Both the position numbers and the translations under genes were made by a program. Positions 35,432 to 46,666 of a DNA stretch of 64,000 bases are shown here, one piece after another; positions within the stretch are counted from its first letter, which is position 1, and each line of letters opens with the position of its first letter. Origin of the DNA: Gnetum montanum (Eukaryota; Streptophyta; Gnetopsida; Gnetales; Gnetaceae). The notes under the pieces are model-generated. The model searched no databases. It had not been told where the DNA came from and saw nothing but the letters and a program-made list of their open reading frames with translations. The DNA lies in the NCBI GenBank assembly GCA_015680685.1, contig MNCI01007731.1:257751-321750 (forward strand), in the 5' to 3' direction.

Positions 35432-35690
35432 GTGTTTCATGCATGATGTAGGGCAAGGATTTTTGACATCCCACACATGGCTCAGAATAGGATTTTTTTG
35501 CTATACTGCATGTGACATGGAACAAGAGTTTTTGACATACTACACATGATGTAGAATAAGGATTGTCAGTGTACCACATGTGATGTAGTATAGGAGTTTT
35601 TGATGTACTGCACATGACATGGAACATGAGTTTTTGGCATACCATGTGTGACACAGAACAAGGATTTTTGATGTATCCCACATGATGCAG
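35432..35690. repeat. minisatellite of about 8 units of 34-36 bp in intron 1 of the antisense ORF
   Basis: Units resemble cacatgatgtagaataagga followed by tttttgatgtacca. Variation between units is mainly C/T and A/G. The minus-strand open frame 35307-35681 is a translation of this array and of its flank, not a gene. Confidence 0.75.
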
Positions 35691-35814
35691 AATAGGGCTA
35701 GAGTGGTTTTACATGAAATCAGAGTATAACGGTCTAGGAATAGTGAGTGCGAGGGTCATAGCTATCACTCCAAGGTACACTCCTGAGAGAGTGACAAAAA
35801 ATGTTATAAAATTT

Positions 35815-36150
35815 TGATTTTCGAGTGTTGTGCTCTGCAAGTATTGTAATCAACAATTAGGAATTTTTCAACATTTTCAAGTGTTATGCTTTTTGGGGAG
35901 CATCTTGAACACTTCGAAATTTTTGCAATTGTTACACTCTGTGAAGAGTATAGACAACACTTGAAAATTTTTGTAGTTGCTATGCTCTATGGGGACCATA
36001 GCCAGTACTTAAAAAAAATGTTTTTTAAAATTTTCAAGAGTTATGCCCTTTGGGGAGCATAACCAATAGTTAAAAAAATTTAAAATTTTTCCAAGGGTTA
36101 CGCTCCATGGGAAGCGTAACTAATAGTTAGAAATTTTTTTGAAGTTGTAA
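35815..36150. repeat. tandem array of about six units of roughly 60 bp, each with a short hairpin
   Basis: Each unit has an AT-rich spacer (aaaatttttcaa-like) and a self-complementary segment: 35883-35906, 35931-35955, 35979-36002, 36040-36063 and 36097-36120. Stems include GTTATGC/GCATAAC, GTTACGCT/AGCGTAAC and GCTATG/CATAGC around a ctccatgggg-like loop. Differences between units fall as matched pairs on both arms. The array lies in the proposed intron 1. Confidence 0.7.
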
Positions 36151-37667
36151 TGTTTTCATGTAGACATTAGTGTTGTACCTCATTTGGGACTAGGCATGTC
36201 AGATGGGTATGCCAACGTCCGTTTCCCACGGGGCATGTTGGGAAGGTTAAGAGTTTTACTAATGTGCTAAGTATAATTTTTATGCATTTTTTTGTATATC
36301 GATTACTAACACTCTCCATTTCTTGCTATTGTGATTGCAGGGTACTGTTGAAATCCATCTTCATCATGGTTGAGTTGGTGGGTATCTTCTGTTGTATGAG
36401 CAAACCTATGTTAAATATACCTGCACTAGACACACATGAGGGTCACCATGCAGTATGGTTCTAATCAAGAGCACAGGAGTTCCTAGAATTTTTACTTCAC
36501 CATTTTAGTATGATGATATGATCACATTTGGCAATAGAAGCAACCGATGTCATAATGGAAACACTATTGACTGGAGAAAACTAGGGCATCTTAAGGTTCA
36601 TATCCAATGAACTTGCTAGCAATGAAGGAGTAGGAAGTTTAGGCTAGGACCTTAGGCTTTTGTCTAGGATTTGGAAAATGCCATAATTCTAATGCTACAA
36701 CAATAATAACATGTTGTTCGTTGCTTGATGCATACAGACCCTTTTCTAGAACCCATTTGGGATAGTATATTGTGCTGGAGGATGAGTTCTTTTACAATTT
36801 CTTACACTATCTATTTGATTATTACTCACATGAGGATGCTAACCACCTATGTCTATTGCCAAATTTACCATTGACACACATGGCCTCCATGATGAGGAGG
36901 TGGCCTTGATCTTGACCCTCATTGCCCTGTAAGAATTCTCATATTTTGAGAATGTGTGTGTAGCAATGATTGGACAGATAGGGTTCAACTTGGTAGAGTA
37001 CCCTTAGCAATTTCCTAAAGCCTATGAGAGATGCCAACCCTATGGCTGGTTGGATGTAGAATGAGTGACTAGCATTCCTAGTGTTAAGGAAGTTTTAGCC
37101 CCACCATTGCCATCCCACACACCATTTGTACCACGTAAGTAGTGTATCATCATCATATTTAATGCATTTGCAGCTTTGCTTTTCTCATGTTATTAACTTT
37201 TCTTTCACTTATTTTAGCTACAGTCACTTTAGGAGAGGTTACAGTGGTAGCAATAGGTTGTACTAAGGCCATCCTCATCATGAAATATGATGACGTGGAG
37301 AGCTCACAGTGTTGGTTTTGCTATGAGGCCCTAGTGGAGATAACTAGGAAGCTTCAAAAAGTTGGGCTAATGGAATGTTTCTTGGTTGTTAGCCCAAGTA
37401 TCCTAGTGGTTGAGATGATTTCCATCATTGACTAGCCTCTACTTAACACTGCAGGATAAACTACCTAGAATGAAGCCCTATTATTGAGAAATTTTGTATT
37501 TTTGATAATTGTTTGTTTTGGATGTAAACTTGAACTATATATTTTATTGATAATTTAATAGAAATGTGATGATTATTCATATATCACTTTGTTGTATTTT
37601 ATGTAATGTTTCTATAATTTTATTTTTTGATTTCATTGATGTAATTAGGCCCCTTGTGAGGCCCATG

Positions 37668-37712
37668 CTAGTTTAAGGCCATGGTGAAAGGGCCATTGCT
37701 AGTTTAAGGCTA
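37668..37712. repeat. two isolated units of the 3' UTR minisatellite
   Basis: Two phrases, gctagtttaaggccatgg and gctagtttaaggctattt, in the same orientation as the array at 28969-29334. They lie just right of the antisense gene-like structure. Confidence 0.6.
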
Positions 37713-38129
37713 TTTCAAGCCATTACACAAAGGAAAATATGTTGTTAGTTTTAGGCCTTAGTGGGATGCTTTTTTATATTTTATTATTATATATATATGG
37801 AAAAAAAATCTAAATGAAATTGCATAAGCTAAAGAAATAAAATAACTAACACAAAATGCAAATAACTACATAAACGTAATTATACAAGCAAAGAATAAAA
37901 GGTAAGCAAAACATGCAAACAAACTAAGGGGACACGTTAGTCATGTAAGTGTTTTCTAACGTAATGTGGTTTAGGAGGTGCATAAGAATTGGGAGGCACA
38001 AGCTGATATTCATCTGTTGTGCAAAAGGGAAATTTTGCAAAGAGAGCTCCCTCAGGGAGGTTGCTTGTTTTTCTTAGTTGCTTAGGTGGATCAGCCAAAC
38101 AACATTGGCTTCATCCTAAACAAGTGGTG

Positions 38130-38800
38130 CATCTTTAGAGACCTCTAATTTTGATCCTTGTTCTGCGCCAATAGTGTTGATGATCAGGGGAGCTACATTG
38201 TCACCATAGATGACCACCTCTCCATCCTCATAGTGCTAGTGGATCTCTTGATGAATAGGTGAAGAAATGATCTGTAACTAGGCTAGCCAAAACCTCCCTA
38301 GGATCAGGTTGAATCTAGACATCTCTTCAACAACTATAAATCCAATAGTAGTAGAGAATTTCTCCCCTACCATGAAAGCTATCGTGACCATTCCCTTTAC
38401 AACAACACATGTTCCATTCAAGGATTTTAAGCACATTTTCTTTGTCGACTTGATATGATCAACCAAGACAAGTTTGTCAATGATGGGAAATGGGATGACA
38501 TTGGTTACTACCCTGTTGTTGACGTGCACCATGCAAATTTTATCCTAGCCTAAGAAAATTGTTATAAACATTGATGCATTGGTCACCTAATTCTTTTCAA
38601 GGTCAACCTTGACTACCTCATCATGAAATTTCAAGGGTGTTGACCTTGACTCTTGGTTTATGGGGGGAAGTAGTATAGTGTGGATAGCCTTTTCATCTAC
38701 TAGAATGTCCTCCTTAACAAGAATTGATGTTAGCATGTGAACTAATGTGTCATAGTGAGCGAAGGAGGTCATTATCAGGTCATACAGGCTCAAAGTTATG
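38130..38800 (-). pseudogene. element C protease
   Basis: Minus-strand frames 38587-38793 and 38278-38532. The second reads MVHVNNRVVTNVIPF, corresponding to the V-D-N-G-S-x-x-N-V-I-P active-site segment of Tat-type proteases. Here D is N and G is R, so the catalytic triad is destroyed. Further on MVTIAFMVGEKFSTTIGFIVVEE and FNLILGRFWLA match the rest of the fold (the F-N-L-x-L-G-R-x-W motif). After a stop IYGDN closes the domain, as in Ogre-like elements. Confidence 0.75.
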
Positions 38801-39289
38801 TTTTATTGTTTGAAAGCTTATTTGAATTATTCCAATGCATCCAAGAAATTCTATCCATTATTTTGGTGACCCTTACCTCCTCCACATGGCCCAAGAGATG
38901 GATCTATGAAGGAGGAGATTTAGCTTTCACTTGTGGAGTGGGCTTCCAAGCCTTAGTGCTTGTTTGTCAATTGTTTGCACTTGCATTGACATTCTGAGAT
39001 GATGAGGCCATGTGGATGGCTGACAATGGGATGGGCTTAGGAGGACCCAACTCTATATATTCTCTAATCATTTTGTTAGCTAGATGCTCATCAGGTCTCC
39101 TGGGATGTGACTTTTGGTGGATAGGATGTGATGTAGTTCCCACCACCGGACCACTGGCAAGTGGGGGATGTACACGTCTTAGCATGCTAATGACAAAGGA
39201 TGTCTAGGTTGCCATTGCTACAACATGCTAAGGGGCCCTAACCAAAAAGGATATTGTAGGCACCCAAGGTGGTGCTCTGATGATGAAAG

Positions 39290-41603
39290 ATGCCTATGGT
39301 CTAGTTGACATTGAGGCCCTAGCATTATCAGAGGGCACACAAACCACAAATGGTTTATGTGCCAGTTCTGCATTGTCATCAACATTAATAACATTAGTGA
39401 TGTACCTTGCACTACTAGCATTGAGAAGGTCTTTGTAGGTCTTCATTGATTGGTTCTCTGGGTACATAGGGTTTCTATCATCAAGGACTAGTTTTCCTTG
39501 ATCAATCATGCCTTGGATGTTATCTTTTAATGCCAAGAAATAATATGTCATGGCCATGCAAACGGTGATAATTGCAGAATCAGTCCAATCTAAAGTTCTT
39601 AGGGATTGGAAGCTCATTTGGCATAGCTACAGAGGGGTTTCTGAGGACCTCATAGTACCTCTCATGGATTTACATGCATCCTTAGACATTTTCTTATTTT
39701 GGATGCACCCATCACTAAGTAACTGGTCTAAGAGCTCAGATAGCTTGATAGGTAATGGAGTGTACTTTAAGCGATCCTTGCACTCAAAGTTTGGCCTTGG
39801 GGTAGCTTGTCCCATGGTTGTTGATGATGCAGGCTGGTTGGTTCCTATAGTTCTAGAACCCAATGCTTTGTTGTTTTTGGCTAGGGCTTTAGGCACCTTG
39901 GCCATTGGTTTAGTGGTGTTGGGTTTGGCCTCATTGGCTATGGTTGCAAAAGTTGCTATTGCCTTACCCCTTTCCTTGTTCTTTTTTGTGTGTGCATTTT
40001 TATAGGCACACAGGTTGGGTTCTTACTAGCCTTTTTTGCATGCTATATGCTCTTTATTTGAGAAAATGCTTGGGTTAAGGAGCATGGGGCTAGATAATAT
40101 AGTTTTAACTTAATAAAGTCATTTATGACACCTTTAAAATGGCTAGTAGGTGGGTTTCTGCTATCGGATCATGGATTTTATTGAGGGAAGTGCTCCAATG
40201 TTGTATAAAGTTCTGTACTGGCTCTTGCATCTCCTGCTTGATGTTCATTAATTAGTCCAGGGTGGCCCTTGGGTTCAAGTTATACTTGAAGTGAATTAGG
40301 AATTGGTTGAGCAGCTCCTTGAACATTGATATGGAAGCTCTAGGGAGAACTTAGTACCAATCAACAGCATTGCCGATTAAGAAGATGGCTAAGATACAAA
40401 TGATTGCATGTGGCCATGTTTGCAGAAATAGGCATTTAGAATGAAAAGTTACGAGGTGGGAATTAGGATTCCCCTTACCATTGTACTTTGTGAGTTGAGG
40501 AAGTTGGACCCCGACAGGCAAGGTCAATGATGGAACCACTAGAATGATAGGGTCATCTTGGTAGAAGTTCATCACATGGACTATTTCTGAGTTAGTGGCT
40601 TTAAGCTACTTGACTTTCTTTGTTAGTGTTTGAATGAGTTGGAATGCCTAGTTCAAACTCGGGGAAGATGTTGCTGGTTTTACTGACTGTGCTACTCGTG
40701 GTGCCATCTAAACAACCCACTACTGTATTGTGGCTATACAACTACATGAGATGCTTGTTGCTATTGCTACTACATGTATTGCTTGGTATGTGACTACTAT
40801 GCCATAGGCACAAAGGCTAAATCCCACAATGCTATTGTTGCTTGGGCTATTTTTGGAGGTGCTAATGAGATGGTTGGGATGAAGGACATTTGACTTGTAT
40901 GTGGCTACGACAAAGGCATCGTGTGCACATATGGTTGAGTTGGCATCACAAATTCTTGTAGGGAAGGCTACATAGATTGGGAGGAGATGACAAAGGGAAA
41001 AGTGGTAGAGGATCCTACACTTTGTTATGCATGAAATACTTGGTGGCTTGCTATCATAGGTGTGGACTTAGGTGGCGAGAGTAATGCTGCTTCCTCAAAG
41101 AAGGTAGATGATTGTGACTAATGCAAGACAAAACTGGAAACGGTCTATTGGATAGAGGCATAGAATGGGATGCCACTCTCTAAATGTGCTTCAAATTCCT
41201 CTTGCTTATTCTGCAAGGGTTCATCATAGTTTGATGTTGCATCATTTTCATTAGGTCCACTAACTTTCCTGAGTTGGTTTAGCAACCACCTAAAGTTGTC
41301 AGTAAGAAGAATGAATGTGTCAAGTGTAGGAATGAATTCCTTCCCATTCTAGTGTATGATTTCAAAGATATGCTTTATGTCTAGCTCTTGGTGGTCTAGG
41401 GATAGATGCACTTGAAGCTTCATGCAGAGGAAGTTGTATCTTTCATCATCAAGCACCATGTGCTTTGGTAGTTGGTTGCATAGTTTAAGTGATTACCATT
41501 GTGGTTGTATGGGATTGAGTGGAGGCTTAATGTCCACCACTTGATGGATGGGATGAGCCACCTCTTTGCTCAGGGCAGAGGTTGAAGGGTTCATAGGATT
41601 CAT
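39290..41603 (-). pseudogene. element C gag
   Basis: A likely start is the ATG at 41603 (MNPMNPSTSALSKEV). The core reads MNFYQDDPIILVVPSLTLP and LTKYNGKGNPNSHLVTF in the open frame 40351-40575. It is followed by FKELLNQFLIHFKYNLNPRA and MNIKQEMQEPVQNF in shifted frames. The C-terminal part (39905-39294) contains YTPLPIKLSELLDQLL, then a damaged zinc knuckle and LALKDNIQGMIDQGKLVL. All are standard elements of Tat-lineage gag. The plus-strand frame 39550-40005 lies antisense to it and is a shadow. Confidence 0.8.
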
Positions 41604-42034
41604 GTTATTGTGATAAAATGTAGAAAATGATAGCACTAAACAGAAAATGGTTAAGTGCAAAAAATGTTTGAAAAAATGGCTAAGTATGAAAACTATGAAA
41701 ACAAGCCAGAAAATGACTAACTCTAGAAATGTTGTTAGAAAATGACTAACTTTAGCATTATGATTTCTACACTTTGAGAGGCTGTTATGCTCTCTAGAAC
41801 ACCCAGATCTTGACAAAATAGATGCAGTTGGGCTCTTGTCCTATAGGGTTCTAGGGGAACTAACAACTGGGAACAAACTATACCAACCAAATCCTAGAGA
41901 ACTCCTACGCTACCCTATGATCTAGCTACTACAATGTCAAGTCCATAGGGGGTGTTATAACTATGCTAGTTTTCAACTAGTAATAAAGGTGTAGAAAGCA
42001 CATGGGGCTACCATTGAACATAGAAGGAATGGAA

Positions 42035-42053
42035 GGCCCTCCTTCTAGCACCA
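42035..42053 (-). other. primer-binding site candidate of element C
   Basis: The minus strand reads TGGTGCTAGAAGGAGGGCC, five bases inside the right (5') LTR, starting with TGG as required for pairing with a tRNA 3'-CCA end. It differs from the tRNA-Asp-type site of B and E. I cannot name the tRNA with certainty. Confidence 0.6.
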
Positions 42054-42058
42054 TAAGC

Positions 42059-43980
42059 TATGACAATCAAAAATTTTGGTGGCCAGAACATTGAGAGGTT
42101 AGCAGACATACAACCTAATCCCAAGTCTGTGTGAGGTTTGTGTTGGAAAATGAAAATGATGTGTCCTAAATGATCTTCTTGATTAGACAAGGACTTATGA
42201 GGTGTTAGGATGACCATGTGTGAGAGGGGTTTATGTAGCATTACATGCAGGCTTCGAGGTTGAGTAAGCTAGAGCATAATAGGGTGTCTTGGTATGAAAA
42301 TAGTAATGTAAGCATGTAGATATGTATGAAATAGTGATAGAATACAAGTGTTATGTTGAATACCAAATAGAAATTCTTGAGAAATGCAAAAAAACTTGAG
42401 AATAAAAGTGCACTTCCCCAAACGGGGAAGCATAGCTATTGCAAGAAAAGAGGTGAGAGAGGTACACAGTGTACAAGTAGGCATAGAGGTAGCATAGCAG
42501 TGTAGTCATAGTCTTTGGGATACCTAAGATGTGAAATTGATGGTTGCGTGGGGACTGAACCTACAGGGTTGGTTGTTGCTATGTTTTGGAGGTGCAATGG
42601 TGGACTGTGTTTTGGGAGGCACCAAGGTGTGAATCTTAGGTGCTCAAGTGCAAGAGTGCTAGGGATGCTCAGAAAGTCAAAATGCTCAATGATTTTTTGA
42701 TTTTTCAACCCCTAAAATGTTGAGCGTAGGGGTATTTATAGGACTAGGTTTAGTGTGCAATGCAGATCAAGTGTCATGTGGAATGAGGGTTAGCATGAAA
42801 TGTGAATCAGGTGATACATGGAAATGAGGGTTAGATGAGGTTACCCTAAACTTTGCAACTGTCCCATGGGAGTAGCAAAGTGTTACACTCAAAAGAACTA
42901 TAATGGATCCTCAGAGACTACTGAATTGTGAATATACTACCAAGACTACATGTACTAATATTTGAAAGACTACAATGTACCTACAAATAATGCAAAATAG
43001 TGCAACTTGGAGGCTACACTCTAAGACTAAGTCTTACCCTCTTTTGAGTAGTGTAGGAAAAATTTTGGGAACAAATGGAGGTGGCAAAAGAGACACAAAT
43101 TGATAATCATGGTTTTCTAAGGAATGTTAGAGCAAAGATGAAGGTTGATGTTGAGTTTTGGAGGCTTTTGAAGGCTGTTGGAGGCTTTTCTTCAGTGTCA
43201 AGTTAGTTATGCTCTAGAGTGTAATGCAACACTTAGTCAAATTTTGCAAAATCTTGATGTCCCACATTGGTTACACTAGCTACATTTTGGAGCATAGCAA
43301 GGATACTTGGCCAAAATTTGATAGAATCTACAATCTTCATTCATAGTATGCTGGTTACACCCTGGGGTGAAGTAGGAGAGGTAGCCTCAAGAGTTAGAAA
43401 ATTTTCCAAATGTTCCTTTCATGTTGATCTAGCTTGACATCTTATTGCATAACACTTAGGTAAAAATGGGCATTGAAAAGTGTGCTACATTGGCTACAAT
43501 AGAGAGCGTAGAAACTCTGAAAGATAGAACATTTTTCGAACTATTTTTTTCATTCCAAGAAATCCTAGCAGCCTCTGGCTTGGCACTTAGGTGAACTAGC
43601 CACTAAAACATGTGCTACACTAGCTATGATAGGAAGCATAGCAAGTGTGACAACCTAGGAGATAGAAAATTTGCCAAATTATTTTGTTCATCCCAAGCAA
43701 CCTTGACAACTTTTGGTTTGGTACTTGGACAAACTAGCTAGGGAAGTGAGTGCTACAATGGGGAGCGTAGTAGGTAGATTCAGAGTGTAGCAAGACACTT
43801 AGAAAAAGTTGCATGCAACTACTATTGACACTTAGAAAATTTTTCAGAATGAGCCTTGATGCATGCTATGCTGGCTACGTTGGGAAGTGTAGCACCAACA
43901 CTTAGAAAAAATCTGTCAAGATTTGACACATAGACAAATTTTCAATCAAAGTGTTGAAGCCCAAAATTGGTGGTGTTTCA
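42059..43980 (-). repeat. 5' LTR of element C
   Basis: On the minus strand begins TGAAACACCACC at 43980. TATA box (TATAAATA, minus strand) at about 42733-42740. Pairs with 25486-27405 over its whole length. The first 31 plus-strand bases differ from the other LTR at ten positions, while later parts are more alike, so divergence is uneven. Length 1922 bp. The minus frames 42269-42484 and 42436-42708 and the plus frame 42515-42700 are LTR sequence, not genes. Confidence 0.9.
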
Positions 43981-44560
43981 GTACTAGACTGGTTCAAATC
44001 ATTCCATATTATGATAGATGCATCTAACTATGCTTTAGGAGTAATGCTCACATAGCTAGACAATAAGAAACATCCATATTATATCCACTGTGTGAGTAAA
44101 AGCATTATGGGGGCATAGTTGAATTACACCACCACAGAGAAAGAATTAATGATAGTGGTGTACACATTAGAAAAGTTTAGACATTATGTGCTAAGTTATA
44201 AGGTATTTGTACATATGGACCACAGTGCAATTTGCTTCCTCATGAATAAGCCGACAGTGAGCCCTCGTGTTATACAGTGGCTTGTGACCTTACAAGAATT
44301 CGATCTTACTATGGTAGATCAAAAAGAAATCAAGAATGTGACTAATAACCACCTCTTTTACTTAAGATGGGATAACAAAGAGGAGAGCTTGCTCTTTGAT
44401 TAGTTTCCAGATGGACTCTTTACTGGAGCAATAAATGAACAAATGCTTGAAAAAGCAATATGGTATAATGGCATCCTCACATATCTTGTCACTAAAGAGA
44501 TGCATAGGACTAGAATTTAGGAAGAAGCAACAATTTCTTCATTAGGTAAAATACTTCATG
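43981..44560 (+). pseudogene. element B RNase H (continuation after element C)
   Basis: Starts in phase with 25485 and reads DWFKSFHIMIDASNYALGVML, then the open frame 44119-44403 with EKELMIVVYTLEKFRHYVL, HMDHSAICFLMNKP and LQEFDLTMVDQKEIKN. These are the RNase H active-site regions (D of MIDAS, E of TEKEL, D of HMDHS). A TAG stop and a decayed linker follow up to the integrase. Confidence 0.85.
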
Positions 44561-44584
44561 GAAATAAATGGACATATTTAAAAG

Positions 44585-45765
44585 GTGTGTGCCAATGGCC
44601 TGATCCATTGGTGTGTCCCTAATGAAGATCAACTATGTATTCTCCAAGATGCTCATGAAGGGCCTTGTGGAGGCCACTATGCAAAACGATGCATGGCTAT
44701 AAAAATCTTGATGGTACGATACTATTGGTCCATAATCTTTAGGGATGTCCACCAGTTCATCAAGTCTTGTGAACATTATCAATGTGATGGGGGGATGACT
44801 GCTTGCATGGAAGGCCCTCAACAGTGGATTCAATCATTGGAGCCTTTTGACATATGGGGCGTTGAGTTTATGGGTCCTATCACATCCATGTTTAATGGGA
44901 AAGCATATATTATAGTAGTAGTTAACTACTACACAAAATGGGTAGAAGTAGTAGCCATTACTGATTGTACATCATCCATTATTGCCAAATTTATACAACA
45001 AAATATTGTGAATAGGTTTAGGATGCTACATTCACTAATTTTTGATAATGAAACTCATTTTACATGTGCCACATTTAGAAAATTAATGTAATGCTTGGGG
45101 GTAGAACATAAATTAACAACACCTTACCACCCCCAAGCCAATGGTCAAGCAGAGGTAACCAACTGGGAGATTACAAAAATACTAATGTGAACCATTAGCA
45201 AATATAGGAAGGACTGGAGTACAAAACTTAATGATGCTCTCTGGGCTTATCATTTAACCTAGAAACTTCCTATTAGATATTCTTCGTATGAGTTAGTGTA
45301 TGGAAAACTTCCAACACTTCCAATTCAATCCAAGTTCTGTACACTCTCAATGGCTTGTAAGCTAAACCTTGACCTAAGTTTAGCATAGAAGGAAACATTG
45401 ATTAATTTGAATGTGGTAGATGAAAATTCCTCAATGGTCCTATCCTTGAATGAGGTGAAAAAGACACTCAGTAAGCAATGTCATGACCTTAGAATTAGGA
45501 AAGTAAAACTTCAACCCAGAGATAAGGTTCTTTATTGGAACCCAGCACATGTATCCAAGAAGACAAAATTCCAAACATTGTGGNCAAAAGGAAAAATTTC
45601 AAACATTGTGGAAGGGACCTTATATAATTGATCAAACCTTTTCCTCTAGGGCCATAATAATTTACAAACTTGATAGCCCAAATAAAAAGTAGTTGGTTGA
45701 TATCCAACAAATCAAACCTTTCCTAGAACCAAGACTAGCTAGTGTAACTATTGCCTCAATAGGTG
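44585..45765 (+). pseudogene. element B integrase and pol C-terminus
   Basis: The open frame 44585-45091 holds the HHCC zinc-binding half (DAHEGPCGGHYAKR ... CEHYQC) and the core start PFDIWGVEFMGPI, where the first catalytic Asp is Glu. FDNETHF carries the second Asp. After a stop, HPQANGQAEV keeps the catalytic Glu. The open frame 45398-45631 has SKQCHDLRIRKVKLQPRDKVLYWNP. An N with a short duplication at 45584 breaks the frame artificially. The chain ends near 45765 in LVDIQQIKPF-type sequence. Confidence 0.85.
45565..45611. other. single N with a 19-bp near-duplication (probable assembly join)
   Basis: The 19 bases at 45565-45583 recur at 45593-45611 with one mismatch. An N sits at 45584. 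The 28 bases from the N to 45611 interrupt integrase coding sequence whose homologues in A and E run on without this insert. A mis-joined contig end is the simplest explanation. Confidence 0.7.
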
Positions 45766-46433
45766 GACAACCACGTTCTATTTTTCAAATCTCCTCCCTC
45801 CAGAGATAGCCATTTGTGCTAACCATTATCATGGCCTCTTAGTTTTTCTACCTTTTTGTTTTTCACATTTTTGATTTTACAAATTTTTGATTTTTAAATT
45901 TTTCTAATTTTATATCATTTTTAGTACCTTTTAACTTTCTTGATTATTTTACACTTTCTTATATATTTTACTTTATTTTTTCCTTTTGTTTAAGTGTGGT
46001 CTTTTTTAATTTTTTCTAATAAATCTACTTTATTATCATAGGACATAATGCTATTATTGCTGTTTACTAATGATGGTTTGTGTTTAATGTGTGATTGTTG
46101 ATGTCTGGTTTTTATTTTTGAATTCTGATGTTTGATGACTTTGACATGATTTATTTTTCATGAAATAGGTAGTGAGTCTACATTATTCGCCCATCCAATG
46201 AACTCTATGGTTTTCCTTGTTCTGGGAATTTTAGGTCCCTTTTCATTATAGAAACTTTTAATCAGTTAGTGACCTAGGTAGTTCCAGAATTAGGAAGGAT
46301 CCAAAAGTTTGAAAAGGGTGTGACTTCAAGGGTACTGAATACTATTTGTACTCTTCTTATTGCTTGAGTTCTTAAGTGTTTTTTGTGGACTTCTTACTAT
46401 TCCATACCACCCACTAAAGGAAGTCAAAAAAAC

Positions 46434-46601
46434 GTCATTGCTTGTTGTGGTTCCCATTTTGAAAAAAATATAAAACAAACTATGGGAATTCAAAGCACAC
46501 CCATTTGACATGAATAATTCCTTGCATGGTGTGGTTCCTATTTCAAGAAGAAAAACATTATGAGAATTCAAATAACATCCCTTGGACAAATGAAAGGGCT
46601 A
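46434..46601. repeat. 84-bp tandem duplication
   Basis: Two copies share ttg..t.gtgtggttccyatttyaa, then a purine run, then gaattcaaa and ttgacatgaa/ttggacaaatgaa at equal spacing. The minus frame 46326-46589 spans it and is probably chance. Confidence 0.55.
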
Positions 46602-46666
46602 TAAGCACTAGTTACCAATCTCAAAAGACATGCACCTATGCCTAAAGGTTCCCTCTAATTAAGGCC

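Larger units (their letters stand above)
35119..37435 (+). pseudogene. antisense three-exon ORF carried by element C, unknown product
   Basis: Proposed exons are 35119-35237, 36341-37134 and 37218-37435. Intron 1 begins GTAAGG and ends TTGCAG. Intron 2 (83 bp) begins GTAAGT and ends TTTTAG. Coding lengths 119, 794 and 218 sum to 1131, a multiple of three, and phases agree at both junctions. The frame starts MMCHSECQHPNITNMDEGEY. Exon 2 begins in the same frame (LLKSIFIMVELVGI, then LDTHEGHHAVWF) but carries several stops, some fitting TGG-to-TAG. Its middle (36.65-36.85 kb) may have shifted frame. Exon 3 is fully open for 72 residues and ends in a stop. I do not recognise the product. Tat-group elements are known to carry extra antisense ORFs, usually near an LTR rather than between protease and RT. 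Confidence 0.55.
25486..43980 (-). mobile_element. element C: Tat/Ogre-like Ty3/gypsy, minus strand, inserted in element B
   Basis: LTRs of about 1.9 kb lie at both ends in direct orientation. On the minus strand gag (41.6-39.3 kb), protease (38.8-38.1), reverse transcriptase (34.5-33.1), RNase H regions (33.1-32.4) and integrase (32.1-29.3) follow in order. A primer-binding-type sequence adjoins the right LTR and a polypurine tract adjoins the left LTR. A second RNase H-like domain, a long gap between protease and reverse transcriptase and tandem repeats before the 3' LTR are all known from the Tat/Ogre group. The LTRs differ by many substitutions, so the insertion is old. Confidence 0.9.

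Noticed and set aside
35307-35681. 124-residue minus-strand open frame with repeated Cys/His phrases
   Set aside because: It is the translation of the 34-36-bp minisatellite; the repeated residues come from the DNA repeat, not from a zinc-finger protein.
39550-40005. 151-residue plus-strand open frame
   Set aside because: Antisense to element C gag, whose minus-strand motifs (YTPLPIKLSELLDQLL and others) identify the real frame.
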